64,000 nt of DNA from Patiria miniata (taxonomy: Eukaryota; Echinodermata; Asteroidea; Valvatida; Asterinidae): the NCBI RefSeq assembly GCF_015706575.1, contig NW_024037047.1, positions 9,901,694 through 9,965,693 on the forward strand, given 5' to 3'. The translations under genes were made by a program, and so were the position numbers. Of this stretch, positions 11,101 through 26,400 are shown piece after piece; the stretch's first letter is position 1; the number at the start of each line of letters is the position of its first letter. The notes under the pieces are model-generated. The model was not told the DNA's origin. It saw only the letters and a program-made list of their open reading frames with translations, and did not search any database.

Positions 11101-14100
11101 TATCATATTATACAGGCGCAAATACTATCTGTTCAAGAGAACTCTCTGGATTGAATGTATTTGTTTATTTTATTTGCTGTTTTGTTCAGACAAACGTTTG
11201 ATAAAAGGTTTCCTTTCCATGAATAATAAATGATAATGAAAACATACAGCGGGAGTATCCACCACATTAGACGCTCATGGCACATTCCACAACAATAAGC
11301 AATTAAAATTGTATCAAACTGAAGAAAAAAAACGTGAGATGAACACATTTGTCTTAAAGAGATGATTTGAATGACTGCAATAAAGAACACTGTTGTAGTT
11401 CAAAGGGAAGATTGTTCTAGAGTTTGAGAGCGGCGTCTGAGAATGAAAGATCCCCCGTGAGTGTTGGAAGTGTTTATTATCTTGAACGAATTTTAAGTCA
11501 AGAAAAATATTAGCATTTAACTATTTTGAGTGAGTGTATTCAAAACTTTCAGACATAAGTCTTACCTTGTTGCTTCGCAACTGATTGGTTGCTATGCTCC
11601 ACATCCTTCTCCTGTGATCCCATCTTGCCATCTCCCTCAAGTATCATCTCTTCTGTATCATCTTTATCATCATCATCCTCCTCAAACTCAATGGCATCGA
11701 TCTCTAAATCCAGCTCTCGATTACGCAGCAAGAGTGAAGAGATATCTGCCAATGGGAAGTCCTGCGTAGTTGGGAGAAGGGCGCCCCCATTCTCAATCCT
11801 CATAATCCATGATGTGTTGCCAGTTGGACGTCTCACGTACACCTTCAATTCAAAAGCATCAATATCAAAATTTATTTCCCAAAAACTGTCCTTAAGCCCA
11901 GTTCATACTTCACGCGAAAGCTAGTGCAAAGCGAAGTTCATGTCGTCAACAATGGTGGACGCGCTTCGAATGTATTGTTGACGTCACGAATTTCGCTTCG
12001 CTTTCGCGTGAAGTATGAACCAGGCTTTAATCTATGTTATGTATTTGTCCATACACTCCGAACACACACAGACAGTACCGTCAATTCTAACACCTTCACT
12101 TGCATTTAAAAGAGAATTGTAATGTAAACAGGCACTTCACTCAATAAAGAGAAGAATAGAAAATCTCCTGCAAACTGCTCAAATTACCGACTGATGAGAC
12201 CTCAAGTCAAAATACTACGGTCGGATGTTTTAATTCTCTAATGCAAAATGAAAAGGGAACAGCTAAGAGGGGTCATTTACTCACCTCAGCCCACCCCTGA
12301 CACCAACAGTTGCACTGATAGACATTAAGTGAGGATAGTTTGGCAGCTGAAGACTCTGCTCTCTCATGTAATGATGCTTGAACTCGTTCCATAAACTCCT
12401 TAGATGTCTCTGCTTGGGGCTTCAATTCACCTACTACTGGAGAACCAGCCCGGCCTGTACTACCAGGACTTGCTGCTCCAGACTTAGACTTGTGGCTATC
12501 ACCGCTGGTTCTTCCAGACTTGGGAGGCGGTGGACTATTGGCACGAGATCCTCGTGTCTCAGACACAGACTTCTCAGGAGTTGGTGGGGCATTATACTCA
12601 AAGGATTTGGATTTGTCAGTGGGAAGTGGGGATGAGGATGGAGAAGTAGTCCCATGACTAAAAGAAAAAGAATATTTAGAAAAACAACATATTTATCAAA
12701 TATCGTTGCTTGATTTTCCAAGGACACATTTTGCTTTCCAACTCAAAGTGAGAGACTGAGCAGAGAGCATTGGCTTACCTTGATGATTTCTCTCCAGACT
12801 TGGACCGTTGCCTTCTGAGAAACCCCTTGGACAGAGCCAGCTGCTCCCCAGAAGGCTCATCAACAGATTTGCTGGATTCCCCTGACTTCCAGATGGTAGA
12901 GCTCTCTGTGCTGCACTGCTTTGGATCCTCTCCAGTTTCAAGTTTGATGAGCGATTGGCACTTCTCACAAATCCCGTTCTTCTGCATTCTGGAACTTCCA
13001 CCACTTGTTGTTATGGTGATGATCTTATTGCCAAGCAGCCAGGACTGTGATTGGCCACCAGCCAGGAGAAATTCTGCGACAGGGGACCTAAGGAATTGAG
13101 CCATATATAAAGAAGTACTAAATATGGAAGAAATATCACTTCAACATATTTTTTTGGGGTTTTTAATTGTTTTTTTAATCATCTTATTCCTTCCATGTGA
13201 CAACTCACTTATTGAACTTTAAAATGTATAAGTATGCCCCAAAGTTCATAAAAGTTAGGAGCCTTACGTTTTCATCTTCGCCCAATCTGTTCAAACTGCT
13301 GAATTATCTACCCACCTCTTTGGTACTGTAGTGCAGTTGGAATGTGCATATCTAGCCATCATGTCAAGACATCCCTCAGTGAGTAATGAGTGTAACTCAC
13401 TCAGTATCTCAGTACTCGCACGCTCAGATTCCTGAGTTTTCTCTTGGGATTTACCACCATCTTTCTTCGACAACCTGAAATTAAGGATGAAGTAGACATT
13501 ACAATAACCATTCTGTCTTCTTCATAAAGCAATTTCATATAAAGACATCAACTTCCAAACTTTTGTTTGCGTTGTTTTTCATAACCATAATTTCTTGAAA
13601 ACCTCGATCAAAAATCTCCCCCACCCTTAATCCTAACACACAATGCCTTGATGAGTTGATGGTTGACTTACTGGCTAGTTTTCTCAGTCAAGCTGCTGCT
13701 TCTACGTAGTTTAACACGTCCCGGACTGTCTAATGACATCTTAGGTGAACTTGCTCTAAGCCCCTACAAACAAGATTAATAAGAAATGTTATTATAATAG
13801 ACTGAATCAGAATGAATTCAAGAAGACAAATCAAAATTATGGCAAGGCCAAACAAAAAGTACAGCTGTGAACTGATCAATTTTTCATGAGAAGCTAGTGT
13901 GACTTCCTGAAACATCTGTGGTACAAATTTACAAAATCCAGCTTTGAGTCAACTTTGTAAAATATGAATTCACCACACTTCTCTAAGCAAGAAGATTGCA
14001 GAGTTTCAGTCTGATGTTTATTATGTTTAAATCCAAACAAACATTGCATGATAGAAGTGATTTGTAACTGACTTTAGCCATTTAAGCTCTGTAATTTGGT

Positions 14101-17100
14101 CAGATTGGAAAGTCATGATTGAAGATTATACAGTGTTTGATACATGTTCAAGTGAAAGCATTTTAGAATCGGACAAATTGTTTAAATGTCACTTCATGCT
14201 TACCCTTGTAATACAATTAACAAACTCTCTGCGGAATGCCAAACGGCATTTGATAAACCACATTGCAATGACGTGATGAGCCAGCGACACTACATACAAT
14301 GAAAACCTGCCAAAAACCACAACAAATGTGTCATCATTATTGAAAACGTGATTACTACGATTAAACAAGGTCAGTTGCAACACAGACGGCTTTTAAAATA
14401 AGGCAAAATAAACTACAATTGTTAAACATTTATCAGAATACCAACAAGACAAATGTAACCATATGGTCTAGTATCCTGTCTTAACATCATTCAACAAAGC
14501 TGAGTTTCACCTGCACACAATAACACACATGCTTATTTAATGGAATCTAGGTTAGTACAACCAACATTTGTCCACCAATTATTTGAAACAAGTGAATTGA
14601 CAGAAAGACCATCATTTAGAGGGAAGAAACCAAGAGTGTTCTTTAACTTACTTGAAGGGGTTGGTATAGTGTAACGCCACAGCAAAGATGCTCATATACT
14701 GGTTCTCTACAAAACTGGTATATAGATGCGGAAACCAAATCAAACCTATCAGCATGGGAAAAAAACGAAGAAAACAAAATCATTGATTCAGTGAAAGCTG
14801 TGTTCAAAGTTGGAAGTTACATTGGTAAACCTAAACATAATAACAGCCATTTTTTACAAACTCCAAATGACTCTGCAAGTCATGAAAGTCCAACTGAGAA
14901 GGAATCATTGATAAGGGAGGAGGGACTAATGACCGGTCTTCCATCATCCATCTAATAGCTTACTTGATAGGAACTCCAAGACAGGGATGGCCATGTTAGG
15001 AGTGGCTGACATCTTAGACATCTCCAGGATGATAGAGGGCAGTATTTTGACCATTGTATTTTGCATTTCCATGACGCACAGCGTTAGCCCATCTACGCAT
15101 TGTTGGGCACACTTCAGCTTCAGCCCAGCCTCCAGACATTTGATAAGGTCAACCTGAAATCCACAGATCAAAACAAATCATACACAACTGTTAGCAACAC
15201 AGAAAATATCCCTGTCACCACTTTGATAGGGTATCTTAAATAATATGCAGAATAGTAGCCAGGCTTTGAAAAGGCCATTAGAGGAAGAAATTGAAGGAAT
15301 ATTTCCCCAAATGTCTGCAATATTTTCAGCATGGGAGGAGGTTATAAGAGAAGGGGCTAAAAATTCATGAGAACTCTTTAAAAACCAAGAAATGAAATAT
15401 TTATAATCAATACATACCCTTACATTTCCAAGGACCTTCAAATTCTAAAGTCAGAGCCTTTGATTTCATACTAATTTCCATTAGCTTTATTGTTTGGGTT
15501 TTCCCCAATTACAACTACTTGGAGAAATACTAACAATTGATGTAGCCATTGCTCAGGAGGGCCATTTTGAATACATCCCTAAACTAAAATTAAGAGTTGA
15601 ACACTAACAAGGCTGCCCTCACCTGTCGTCTGTTCTCAAGTTGAGTGTGGTAAGGCACTAGGGCTGTCAGAACACGATACACTCCAACATAGAAATCAGC
15701 TCTAGTGAATGTCTGCGGTGTGTGATGCAGTCGGCGAATGTGACTTTTATCATCAACCTAAGATGGCAATAAAAATATAGAGGTTACATTGTTTGGACAT
15801 TAATAACTTCAGCACAAATTATATGTCAACAATGGATACATGGGTTATTTTTTAAGCAGCCCAGGGGGCATGCATTCATCACTGGTTACCTATTACCCCT
15901 TTTCTTATCCAATATCAAGGCAATAAGGGCAAGTGACGGGCACCAACGTTCAGCTCACCCAGTTATACTGTTGATCTGTTTACATTTAGAACTGTATTTT
16001 GCCTTCCAACACAAGTGAAGTTTTTCCACCATCACTCAAGAACATTTAGACACTGGGGAAGTGGACAATGCTGAAGGGATGGGCAAATCATTAGGAACTA
16101 TTTACGTACCATAGTGCAGAGTGTCAAACACAGCAAATCCAAGTTTGCATTGGATGCTAGGACCAGCGTTCTATTCTGCAGGGCTTTAGCCAAACTCTGT
16201 GACACCTTGTTCAGTACGTGCCAGTCTGTCTCCTGGTCACATGACAGAGAAGAAAGAGAAATCTCAAGTTGGATCAAATTTGAGATATGTACCAACATTC
16301 ATTATGATTTGTGTTCTGAGGCAAATAACTTCAGGCAACTACCATATTGTGCACAATGTTACATCCTAGTTGAATCACTTTTCAATAGATTTAGGACCAC
16401 TCTGTCCCATACATAATGAAAGTCAAACCCTCTACAAAATTCATAGGTTTCAGTGTTTCATATTCTTCTGTTAGGCATCTGCAAGGAGAATACTCACAAG
16501 AATTGTTTATGTTAATTAGTCTTTGCAATGATTATGTAATTAAATAAAAAATGGCGTTACATATGGGACAAAAACGGGCCCTTTTCTTGGACTATTATCC
16601 ATTAGTAAGGAAGGTTCAGCACTTACATATTTCAAGCAGGTCGTGATAACCTTGAAAGCATCAGCAAAGGGAATGAAGGTTGTCTTACAGAAACGTTCCA
16701 CGATGGGAGGAGATGCACAAACTGAAGGTGGGGAGGTCTTACCAGTGATATCCATCTCAAGTCTACATAGAAAGAACACATCAACAACTTATAATCTGTT
16801 ATTATTGTTACAAAGCACTGAAGTGGAACACATGTTACATGTAACTTTTTGTGTTTCTGGGAAGCTGTAAATGAAGTGGTTTTTGTGATTTTTGTTTTTT
16901 TGATTTGGTTTTTCTTTTGGTTTTTCAGATACCAACTTAAAACGATTCCGATTTGAGTCAAGTCTATAGTACTGACCAATTGAGTGTTTTTAATTCAATT
17001 TAGGGTGGAAGTAAATAAATAAAGTGAGATCAATGTTGACTTTAAATGAGCGCACTACCTTTACAACTGTTGGAGGAAGCCAATTAGCAGTGAAATAAAT

Positions 17101-20100
17101 TTGGCATATATGGAAAGTAGATCGAATAATAATAATAATAATTAATTTATATTGCACAGATTCCACATTAGTGTTCAAGTGCGCAGTACATGTATACATA
17201 CACAATGTCGTAAAAATCTAACTACCCAGATACAATTAAATTCACGAGTGAAATTAAAATACCGGTACCCAAATAAACAATTAAATACACAAATATCCAT
17301 TAAAATACACAATTATCCATTAAAATACACAGGTACAATGCAAGCAAAAGAAGAACTTGATGAAGATCTTGAAGAACTTGATGTAAAAACCTGTGTATAC
17401 ATAGTTTCTCTTGGTTTGTTTGGGTAGATAATGCCAAGAAAATGCAGACAAACACTTATAGTCCAAAAGGAATCTTGACACAGGAAAAAGAGAAGGGGTA
17501 AGATAGAAAAAATTGAGCTTGTTTATCATAGTGCTTGAAAGACTGTGGGTTATAGGATGGGAAGTAGGAATAAGAATTGGCCTCATTGCCACGGAGGGTG
17601 AGATATAATCATGTCTGTCCATATTATTACAATACAATCCTTACTTGTAATCACAGAGGACGTAGGAGCTGTATCTGATGTTTCCATCTTTGTCTGGAAG
17701 ACCGATGTGATACATGCTGTCTGAACGAAGCATGAGAAGATACTCAAATACCTAGAGATATTAAGAAACAAAGAGAGCTAAGTAAGATTTGAGGCTTTGC
17801 ATGGTGGAGAACTAATAAATGAAAGGTTTGCGGAAACACCGTGTGCGAATAATTTCTCAACTAGAGAAATAGTCATGCTATTTGTAATAACACAAAAAAT
17901 GCTTCAAACGATTGTCCAATGATAAACATATGATAAACGATGTCACATTAAATGAAAAATATGTAGCACATGACAAATTCAATTTACATCCAAATTAACT
18001 TGGTTGTGAAACAAGGATCCCCCAAATTTTTAAGAATCATTTGCAAATACAAAAAAAAAACACACACATTAAGAACAAATAAAAGAAACAAGGGGTTCAT
18101 TTAGATTTCAGATTGAGGAAATATATGCTGTGTATGCTCTGGACAACTGTTTGACCACTTGTACTTTGATTTGTGTAGTCAATATCTACAGCTATTCTAA
18201 TATATTAACCATTGGATTGACATCAGTCAATAGTCTTACAGGAGTGACTAATTGACAAACGAACACATTGAGGTCTTACCATGAGTCTGATTGTCCGAGC
18301 TGTGACTGAGTTGAATGTATGCTGGTACTGTGCCTGCATATGCTTCACTAACAGCTCAAAAGCAAGAACACAATGATTGGATGGTAGACGATACAACTTA
18401 GACTGGAATCAAGCGAAAAGAGAAAACATGTTCATCAGACTACCGGCCCTTGTGTGATGGACTAAAATGAGGAAATAGTTACAAATTAAACTTAGTTCCA
18501 AAAATGCGAAGAAGTTGAGAATTAAGGGTGTCTGTATGTTTCGCCAAGTTCGCGCAAAGACTATAGTTGACCAATGGTTAACTATCATCTGCCCGAACTC
18601 TGTCTAGTTGACGATGGTTGACTACGCTAGTCCACTATTTGGAACTAGACTACTGGGGTTGGTTGCTTCGCTGGTAACCAATAGCCGCGCGCATTCATAA
18701 CGCTAGCAGAGAGCCAGGATCCACAAGTTTGCAATGACATTTTGACCAGCGTTTGACTAGAGACGTTCGCACGTTGCTACCAGTGCGCAGGCGTAAGGTA
18801 CGTCACAAATCAACCACTAGTTGACTAATGGTCCTTGCCCGAACTTGGCCACGTATTGGGAAAATTTGTCTAATTCCATTCAACTGACCTACCTCCATTT
18901 GCGGCTTATCCACGCCTCTTAGACAACCCTATGGAAGTTTGTATGTTAAGATTTGTTTGTCTCAGATTTTGCGCATTCTGTGTCCATTTGTATATCATGA
19001 ATTGGACAATATTTCACAAGCTGCATTTGTGCGATTCTCCCGCGATAGATTAATTCTCATATTCATCCTTCATATCAGTCCAAATCCCTCAATTTTTAAC
19101 AGTATATATTTTGGAGAAATCGGGTAATGTCACACAGTAACAGCTTGAAAATGTTTGGTTTGAATTTCAACTGACCCTGAAGAGCTCCATGAGACTGAGC
19201 ACAGCTGCTTTGATATCTACAAGATCTTCATCTGTCTCAGCGACTCTCTGATGCGGGACAAGATTCTTGGATGTATCAGTTGGCTCTAAGGTGATACCAA
19301 GACTTGCTTCGGTGTGCATGGGTCTCATGACAACCTAAGGTACAATTGTTGAGAAGTATAAAAATCACTCAGGATATTCATGATTCTTGTGAGATGATTA
19401 TGTTGATGATGGTGATTGTGATGATGAAGGTGATAATACTGTGGTGACTGGCATTCAACAATGCCCTGAAAATTGATGTTCCGGATTTAAAGAACTACAA
19501 ACCACGTTGTCTAAGGACCACACACTGCTATCATAGTCATGATGCCAATGCTCCGAACGAAAAAAAAACCAATGTTATTCTGTCATTTAATATTCTTAAG
19601 GAGTAGTTTGAAAGATGCAAAGAAATGGGCAAGACAGTTTTTGCAGAGAGGGCTATTATGGATTCTTCAGTCTGTTGCCAATTTCAGCTCTTATAGTATT
19701 TCTTTGGCCCGCCATGTACACGATTGTGATATTGAAGGTAATGATAAAAATGACAATGGTGACAAGGACAGACATGGCAATGACAATGATGTATAAAAGA
19801 CGACAATGTAATGGAATTGACAACGATGATGACAGATATAACTTCAATGACAAGGTTGATGACCCTTGGGACACTGGTACCACCCACCTTCTGTATAATG
19901 TCCAGTATGTCCACACAGCGATGAGTTTGGCAAACTTGAGCCACGTCCATCAAAAGATGAACAGCAGCTTGACGGACGACAGGGTCGGGATCCTCAGAGA
20001 TGTGGCCAAGCTGAGGCAAGACAACCATCTCAATCAAGTCATCCTGAAAACAAATACAAGCCAGTTACAACAATTCATGCTAAACGTACAAAAGATAATC

Positions 20101-23100
20101 AGACAACTTGTCAACACAGCATTGAAGCCACTTATTAGTAATTCAGGTAAGGAAAAAAAACTTCAGTAATTGCTGGTCATGAACAAAATCATTCAGTACT
20201 GCCCCATGTCCTCTGAATATGTGCTCATAACAAGGGGCAGTCAAACAAAGAGTTGAGTAGAGTTGTTCCTTGACCCTCTCCTGCACCAAGGTTTATTTCC
20301 AGGCTCTCTGGTTTTCCTCCCTCTACCCACATGACTTTCAATTTCTGGTTTTGCTTCAAGATCAGACATGGGATGTATGGCACAGGCTAGGGTGCCTTTA
20401 CATGCCTTTGCCCTGACCACGTTGTAGCTGCATCCCTAGCAATTCAGGTTCAGCTGCGAGTAAGGATGATTAGCCCCCAAATTATTATCATTATTAAACC
20501 AGTCAATGGAGGTTAATATTGTTAAGCCTTTCTTGTACCTCATACAGGTGACTTGTGGAGCTGAGAACTGATGACAAGACGCGCAGTGCTGCTTCCCTGA
20601 TTGCTGTACGGTCTTCAGTTCTGAAATAACTATCCATCAATCCTTGAAGGTTCTGAATCCAATCAACTTTGGTAGGATGGATGGACTGGGCTCGGAATGA
20701 CACCAATGTCAGGACGGAACTCTCCTGACAAAAACATTGCAAGGTCAGATTTAAACATCACAATAAATTCTGTCTGTAAAAATAAACTTAATAGAGTGAG
20801 AAAAAAAATTGGGGGGGGGGGAGATGTATATCACATCTTTTCATGGGTATCAAAATATTTTTCATGAAAGAAATCGGAAAACGACTTGAATTGATTCTGT
20901 GTAGGAATTGTTGAGGGCAGAGTTTGGCCAACTCATGAGAACCAAGCAGCACATCAAATGCCTGCAAAGCTCAATTGTGTACATGTCCAAAAGTGCATCA
21001 AATGTACACAACTCATAGCATCTTTATGAGAGAAAAACAGTAATGCAAGTAGCAAAGTGGTAGACAGAGTGAGTACAGACAGGCAGAACTGATTACATAT
21101 CATGGCTTACCGGTCTAATGTTAGCAAACTCCTCAACAATACCAAACAGCCTGGAAGCAGAACCACTGAATGATTTACTCTCATGAAGCAGCTCGGTTGT
21201 CGTCAACAGATCGTGAAGATCATCAGGCAAAAGCTCATGGGTAGAATAGATCTTATTTAAAAGAAACAACACATCTATCTTCAACATCAGAGGTATCTTT
21301 TAATAGAAAACAGCCTGCCATTTTTATGCAGAACTTTTAAAACCTTTTTGGCATTAGGATTAGGGCTCCCTCTCACGAAAAATAAAACATAACCAGTTAC
21401 ATTGCCAGTATTTTTACTGATATAAGTTGAGCCCCAATGTACAAATGTAAATTGAGCTGAAATGTACTAATTTTGGTTGAATATGGGCTCTTAATTCGAG
21501 GTCTGATGGGATCACTTATAATATCTCAGACTGCTTTATTTATTTTGAGGAAAACACAGGCAAATCCAAGTTACCTGTATGTTTCTGAAGAGGTCCTCAA
21601 TAATGTCCAGCACAATGTCCCAAGTGACAGGCTGCATGTCCTTGCCATATTTCTTGACCAATCGCTGAAGGGAAAGAGTCACTTCATATGCTACTGTGGG
21701 ATGCTTGCAACGTAAAGCCTTCAAGAAAAAAAGTGGTCAAATCCAATTTTTAGATCCATAGTGGCTATTCAGAATAACCAATGGTTTATATTTTGAATAT
21801 GTTTTGACCCACCAACCCACCCCAAAATGCTGAATGACTATTCAATGTAATCTATACACTCAAGAACAACAGCCTCAAATGAAACAGATATTTGGGATCA
21901 ATGCTCTCCCAGCTCAGGAGTTTTCAATGGACTATCCGGGCTTCCAGCATGCAACTTTTTAGCTGAAACAGAAGTAATTGCCAAGCACTCCAAACTTTGT
22001 ACAATGTTTTTGCAGAGTCTGAAAGTGTTGTAGATCCAGAGGGGATCTAGCACATAACATGCTGCAGAACATGCTGCACTAATAATCTCCAATTCAAGCC
22101 TGTTTCACCATTGAGTGAATGCCTTTATGTTCTGGACTTTGTTGAGCTGCCGTATCGGCCTACGTGCGTTGTACAAAAAAAAACGACCATTACCAATTTG
22201 TATTAAAATCTACCTTAATGTTTATGCTAAACCCAACCTCTTCCCAAGATGCTAAAAGGGTCACTCACACGTTCCCCCCACCAATCTATCGTTTGAAGTA
22301 GGTGGACAATCGAGACACGGAGGTCGACTATGGAAACAAGGTTCACCAATGAAAACTAAACAGCACAAACATGACAGACATGACAGACAATCTTGAAGAG
22401 GCCGCCGCCTTCTTTTTCTTTTTTTTCTATTACTTTAATTGAAAATTGAATTTTGATTTTCAGTTATTTCTCTTTACCCACCTACCCACTATTTCAAAGA
22501 TGAAACAAATGAAGATTGATTATTCCGAATGGCCCCTTAGGGACTGGTGATAAACTGCCCCTCTTAATAGAATGCCTCACCCCTTCCCCTGCTTGTCAAT
22601 ACCTTACCTTCTCCCCTGCTAGTCAATACCTTACCCCCTCCCCTGCTAGTCAATGCCTCACCCCTCCCCTGCTAGTCAATGCCTCAACCCCTTCCCTGCT
22701 AGTCAATGCCTCACCCCTCCCCTGCTAGTCAATACCTTACCCCCTCCCCTGCTAGTCAATACCTTACCCCCTCCCCTGCTAGTCAATACCTTACCCCCTC
22801 CCCTGCTAGTCAATACCTCACCCCTCCCCTGCTAGTCAATACCTCATCCCTCCCATGCTAGTCAATACTTAACCTCCTCCCCTGCTAGTCAATGCCTCAC
22901 CCCCTCCCCTGCTAGTCAATGCCTCACCCCCTCCCCTGCTAGTCAATGCCTCACCCCCTCCCCTGCTAATCAATGCCTCACCCCTTCCCTGCTAGTCAAT
23001 GCCTCACCCCTCCCCTGCTAGTCAATACCTCATCCCTCCCATGCTAGTCAATACTTAACCTCCTCCCCTGCTAGTCAATGCCTCACCCCCTCCCCTGCTA

Positions 23101-23409
23101 GTCAATGCCTCACCCCCCCCCCCCCGCTAGTCAATGCCTCACCCCTTCCCTGCTAGTCAATGCCTCACCCCCTTCCCTGCTAGTCAATGCCTCACCCCTT
23201 CCCTGCTAGTCAATGCCTCACCCCCCCCCCCCGCTAGTCAATGCCTCACCCCTTCCCTGCTAGTCAATGCCTCACCCCTTCCCTGCTAGTCAATGCCTCA
23301 CCCCCTTCCCTGCTAGTCAATGCCTCACCCCCCCCCCCCCCGCTAGTCAATGCCTCACCCCTTCCCTGCTAGTCAATGCCTCACCCCCTTCCCTGCTAGT
23401 CAATGCCTC

Positions 23410-23448
<39 letters not shown>

Positions 23449-26400
23449 CTAGTCAATGCCTCACCCCTTCCCTGCTAGTCAATGCCTCACCCCTTCCCTG
23501 CTAGTCAATGCCTCAACCCCTTCCCTGCTAGTCAATGCCTCACCCCTCCCCTGCTAGTCAATACCTTACCCCCTCCCTGCTAGTCAATGCCTCACCCCTC
23601 CCCTGCTAGCCAATATCTAACCTCCTCCCCTGCTAGTCAATGTGATTGTTACCTTCAGGAATGATGGTAGGACAGAGGTGAAGTTGTGTTTGAGTGACTG
23701 CACTCTCATTGATCCCCAACGTGCCATACCAACGTAGAACACTGCTCCTCTGAGTAGAATTACATCGCCTTGGTTCTGCCTGTAGTCACCCCCTTCCCTG
23801 CTAGTCAATGCCTCACCCCCCCCCCCCCCCCCCGCTAGTCAATGCCTCACCCCCCTCCCCCCCGCTAGTCAATGCCTCACCCCTTCCCTGCTAGTCAATG
23901 CCTCACCCCTTCCCTGCTAGTCAATGCCTCACCCCCTTCCCTGCTAGTCAATGCCTCACCCCTCCCCCGCTAGTCAATGCCTCACCCCTTCCCTGCTAGT
24001 CAATGCCTCACCCCTCCCATGCTAGTCAATACCTTACCCCCTCCCCTGCTAGTCAATACCTCATCCCTCCCATGCTAGTCAATACTTAACCTCCTCCCCT
24101 GCTAGTCAATGCCTCACCCCCCACCTCCCCCCCCGCTAGTCAATGCCTCACCCCTTCCCTGCTAATCAATGCCTCACCCCTTCCCTGCTAGTCAATGCCT
24201 CACCCCTTCCCTGCTAGTCAATACCTTACCCCCTCCCCTGATAGTCAATACCTCATCCCTCCCATGCTAGTCAATACCTTACCCCCTCCCCTGCTAGTCA
24301 ATGCCTCACCCCCTCCCCTGCTAGTCAATGCCTCACCCCTTCCCTGCTAGTCAATACCTTACCCCCTCCCCTGATAGTCAATACCTCAACCCTCCCATGC
24401 TAGTCAATACCTTACCCCCTCCCCTGATAGTCAATGCCTCACCCCCTCCCCTGCTAGTCAATGCCTCACCCCTCCCCTGCTAATCAATGCCTCACCCCTT
24501 CCCTGCTAGTCAATGCCTCACCCCTTCCCTGCTAGTCAATGCCTCATCCCTCCCATGCTAGTCAATGCCTCACCCCTCCCATGCTAGTCAATACCTTACC
24601 CCCTCTCCTGCTAGTCAATGCCTCACCCCTCCCCTGCTAGCCAATATCTAACCTCCTCCCCTGCTAGTCAATGTGATTGTTACCTTCAGGAATGATGGTA
24701 GGACAGAGGTGAAGTTGTGTTTGAGTGACTGCACTCTCATTGATCCCCAACGTGCCATACCAACGTAGAACACTGCTCCTCTGAGTAGAATTACATCGCC
24801 TTGGTTCTGCCTGTAGTCAGGAGATGGAAGTCTTAGGTTTGAAATGCAAATGATGACAAGTTAGACTACTCACAGAATGAGCCAAAAACAAGAAATCACA
24901 CATTACTTCTCAAGAACAGATTATCCAGAATCCATGCCTAGAAAGACAGATTTACAGATAAGACAGACAAGTGATCCGCATATTGCATGTGTTGCAGTTG
25001 TGCATTTTAAATAGATGATCTTTGACCTCCACTTTCTGAAGACTTGTGATGAACCCCCACCCAAGGATAACTCCATCCCAAGTTGCTTGTAAATCCATCA
25101 AATTCTATAGCAGATTTGAACAATAATCTCTAATGACCCAAACATGACCTTTGACATAAAAATGTGTGCACAGGAATGGCTCCCAGCATAGATGACATAA
25201 TTCGAGTTCCGTTTGTGAAAATACATTAAGAACTTAGATGAACAAGCTGTATCTCACCCATTCTCCATGATACTACACATTGTATAGATTGCACTGTGAC
25301 CTAGATGAGTTCCGAACAGATTTCGCATCAACTGTAAAACAAAAACAAATTTATCAAAATGTCATGTTTTGGTGCGATAGCACTGAGTATCTCTTCATTT
25401 TAGCAACTGAAACAATAGCAGAATCTGGCAACCAGAATTAGAAGCTGTTACTGCATTGGTGTCTCGCTCACGCGCATACTGCATGTGTTTTTAAAGACAA
25501 GGCCTGCGTGCATATTGGTATTCTATTGGGTCCCAGGAGCCTGAAGTGCATGCATACTACCTTAGTGCGACTAGCATGAGCCTGGTGCCACTGCACAAAA
25601 TGGCTGCTGCAGAATAGTCTACAGATAACCTTGATGTGTGCGCCCGAAAAATGTCCTTGTCTTTAATCTCCACGATCCCAATTTAGAATTTCCCTTCTTG
25701 AAAAATGTCAATGGTTTTTAAAACTATAGTTGTACAATAAAAGCACACCTTCCAACTGGCCTGAGCAAATTCCTGCACTCCAACCGTCCTACACAGTGCT
25801 GTCACAAAGTTGTAGAGTGCATCTGTAGGTAGACAGCTATAACAAACCACAGCTTCCAAGACCTTCAAAGACTGCTCAATGTCATATTCACGACCTGTAC
25901 GACTACACACTGTACACGTATGCCTTGAGAGACAAAATGAGAATGTCTTGTTATGGCTTCAAACTAAAGTCAAGTACATACAACTGCTGCTGTTGTCATA
26001 CTGCATCTTAATTCATGGAGCTATCAAGCAGATATTTTTCTTGACAAAAGAAGTATAAGTTAGTTGAAGGCCAGCGAATTACAAAAGTAACACTTTCGCT
26101 GGTGACCTGTTTGGTTTTTCAGCAAAGCACGTTTGAGCCCAGCTAAGCACGTTTGAGCTCAGCTAAGCATGTTTGAGCCCAGCTAAGCACGTTTGAGCCC
26201 TGCTAAGCATGTTTGAGCCCAGCTAAGCATGTTTGAGCCCAGCTAAGCATGTTTGAGCCCAGCTAAGCATGTTTGAGCCTGGCTAATTCTGGGGCTTTGC
26301 AGCTCAACTAGAGTCTTCTAAAAGAGAATCCAATTGAGACATACCTTACAAGTCCAGACACAATGTGGTCATCAAGGTAACAGGAGTTGAACTTGAAGAC

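Noticed and set aside
22516..23452. ORFs with Pro/Ser/Leu repeats in the C-rich minisatellite
   Set aside because: Simple translation of the 26-28 bp repeat on the strand opposite TSC2.
22558..24677. CRISPR-like array of short repeats
   Set aside because: Repeats are contiguous with no unique spacers and sit in an intron of an animal gene; it is a minisatellite.
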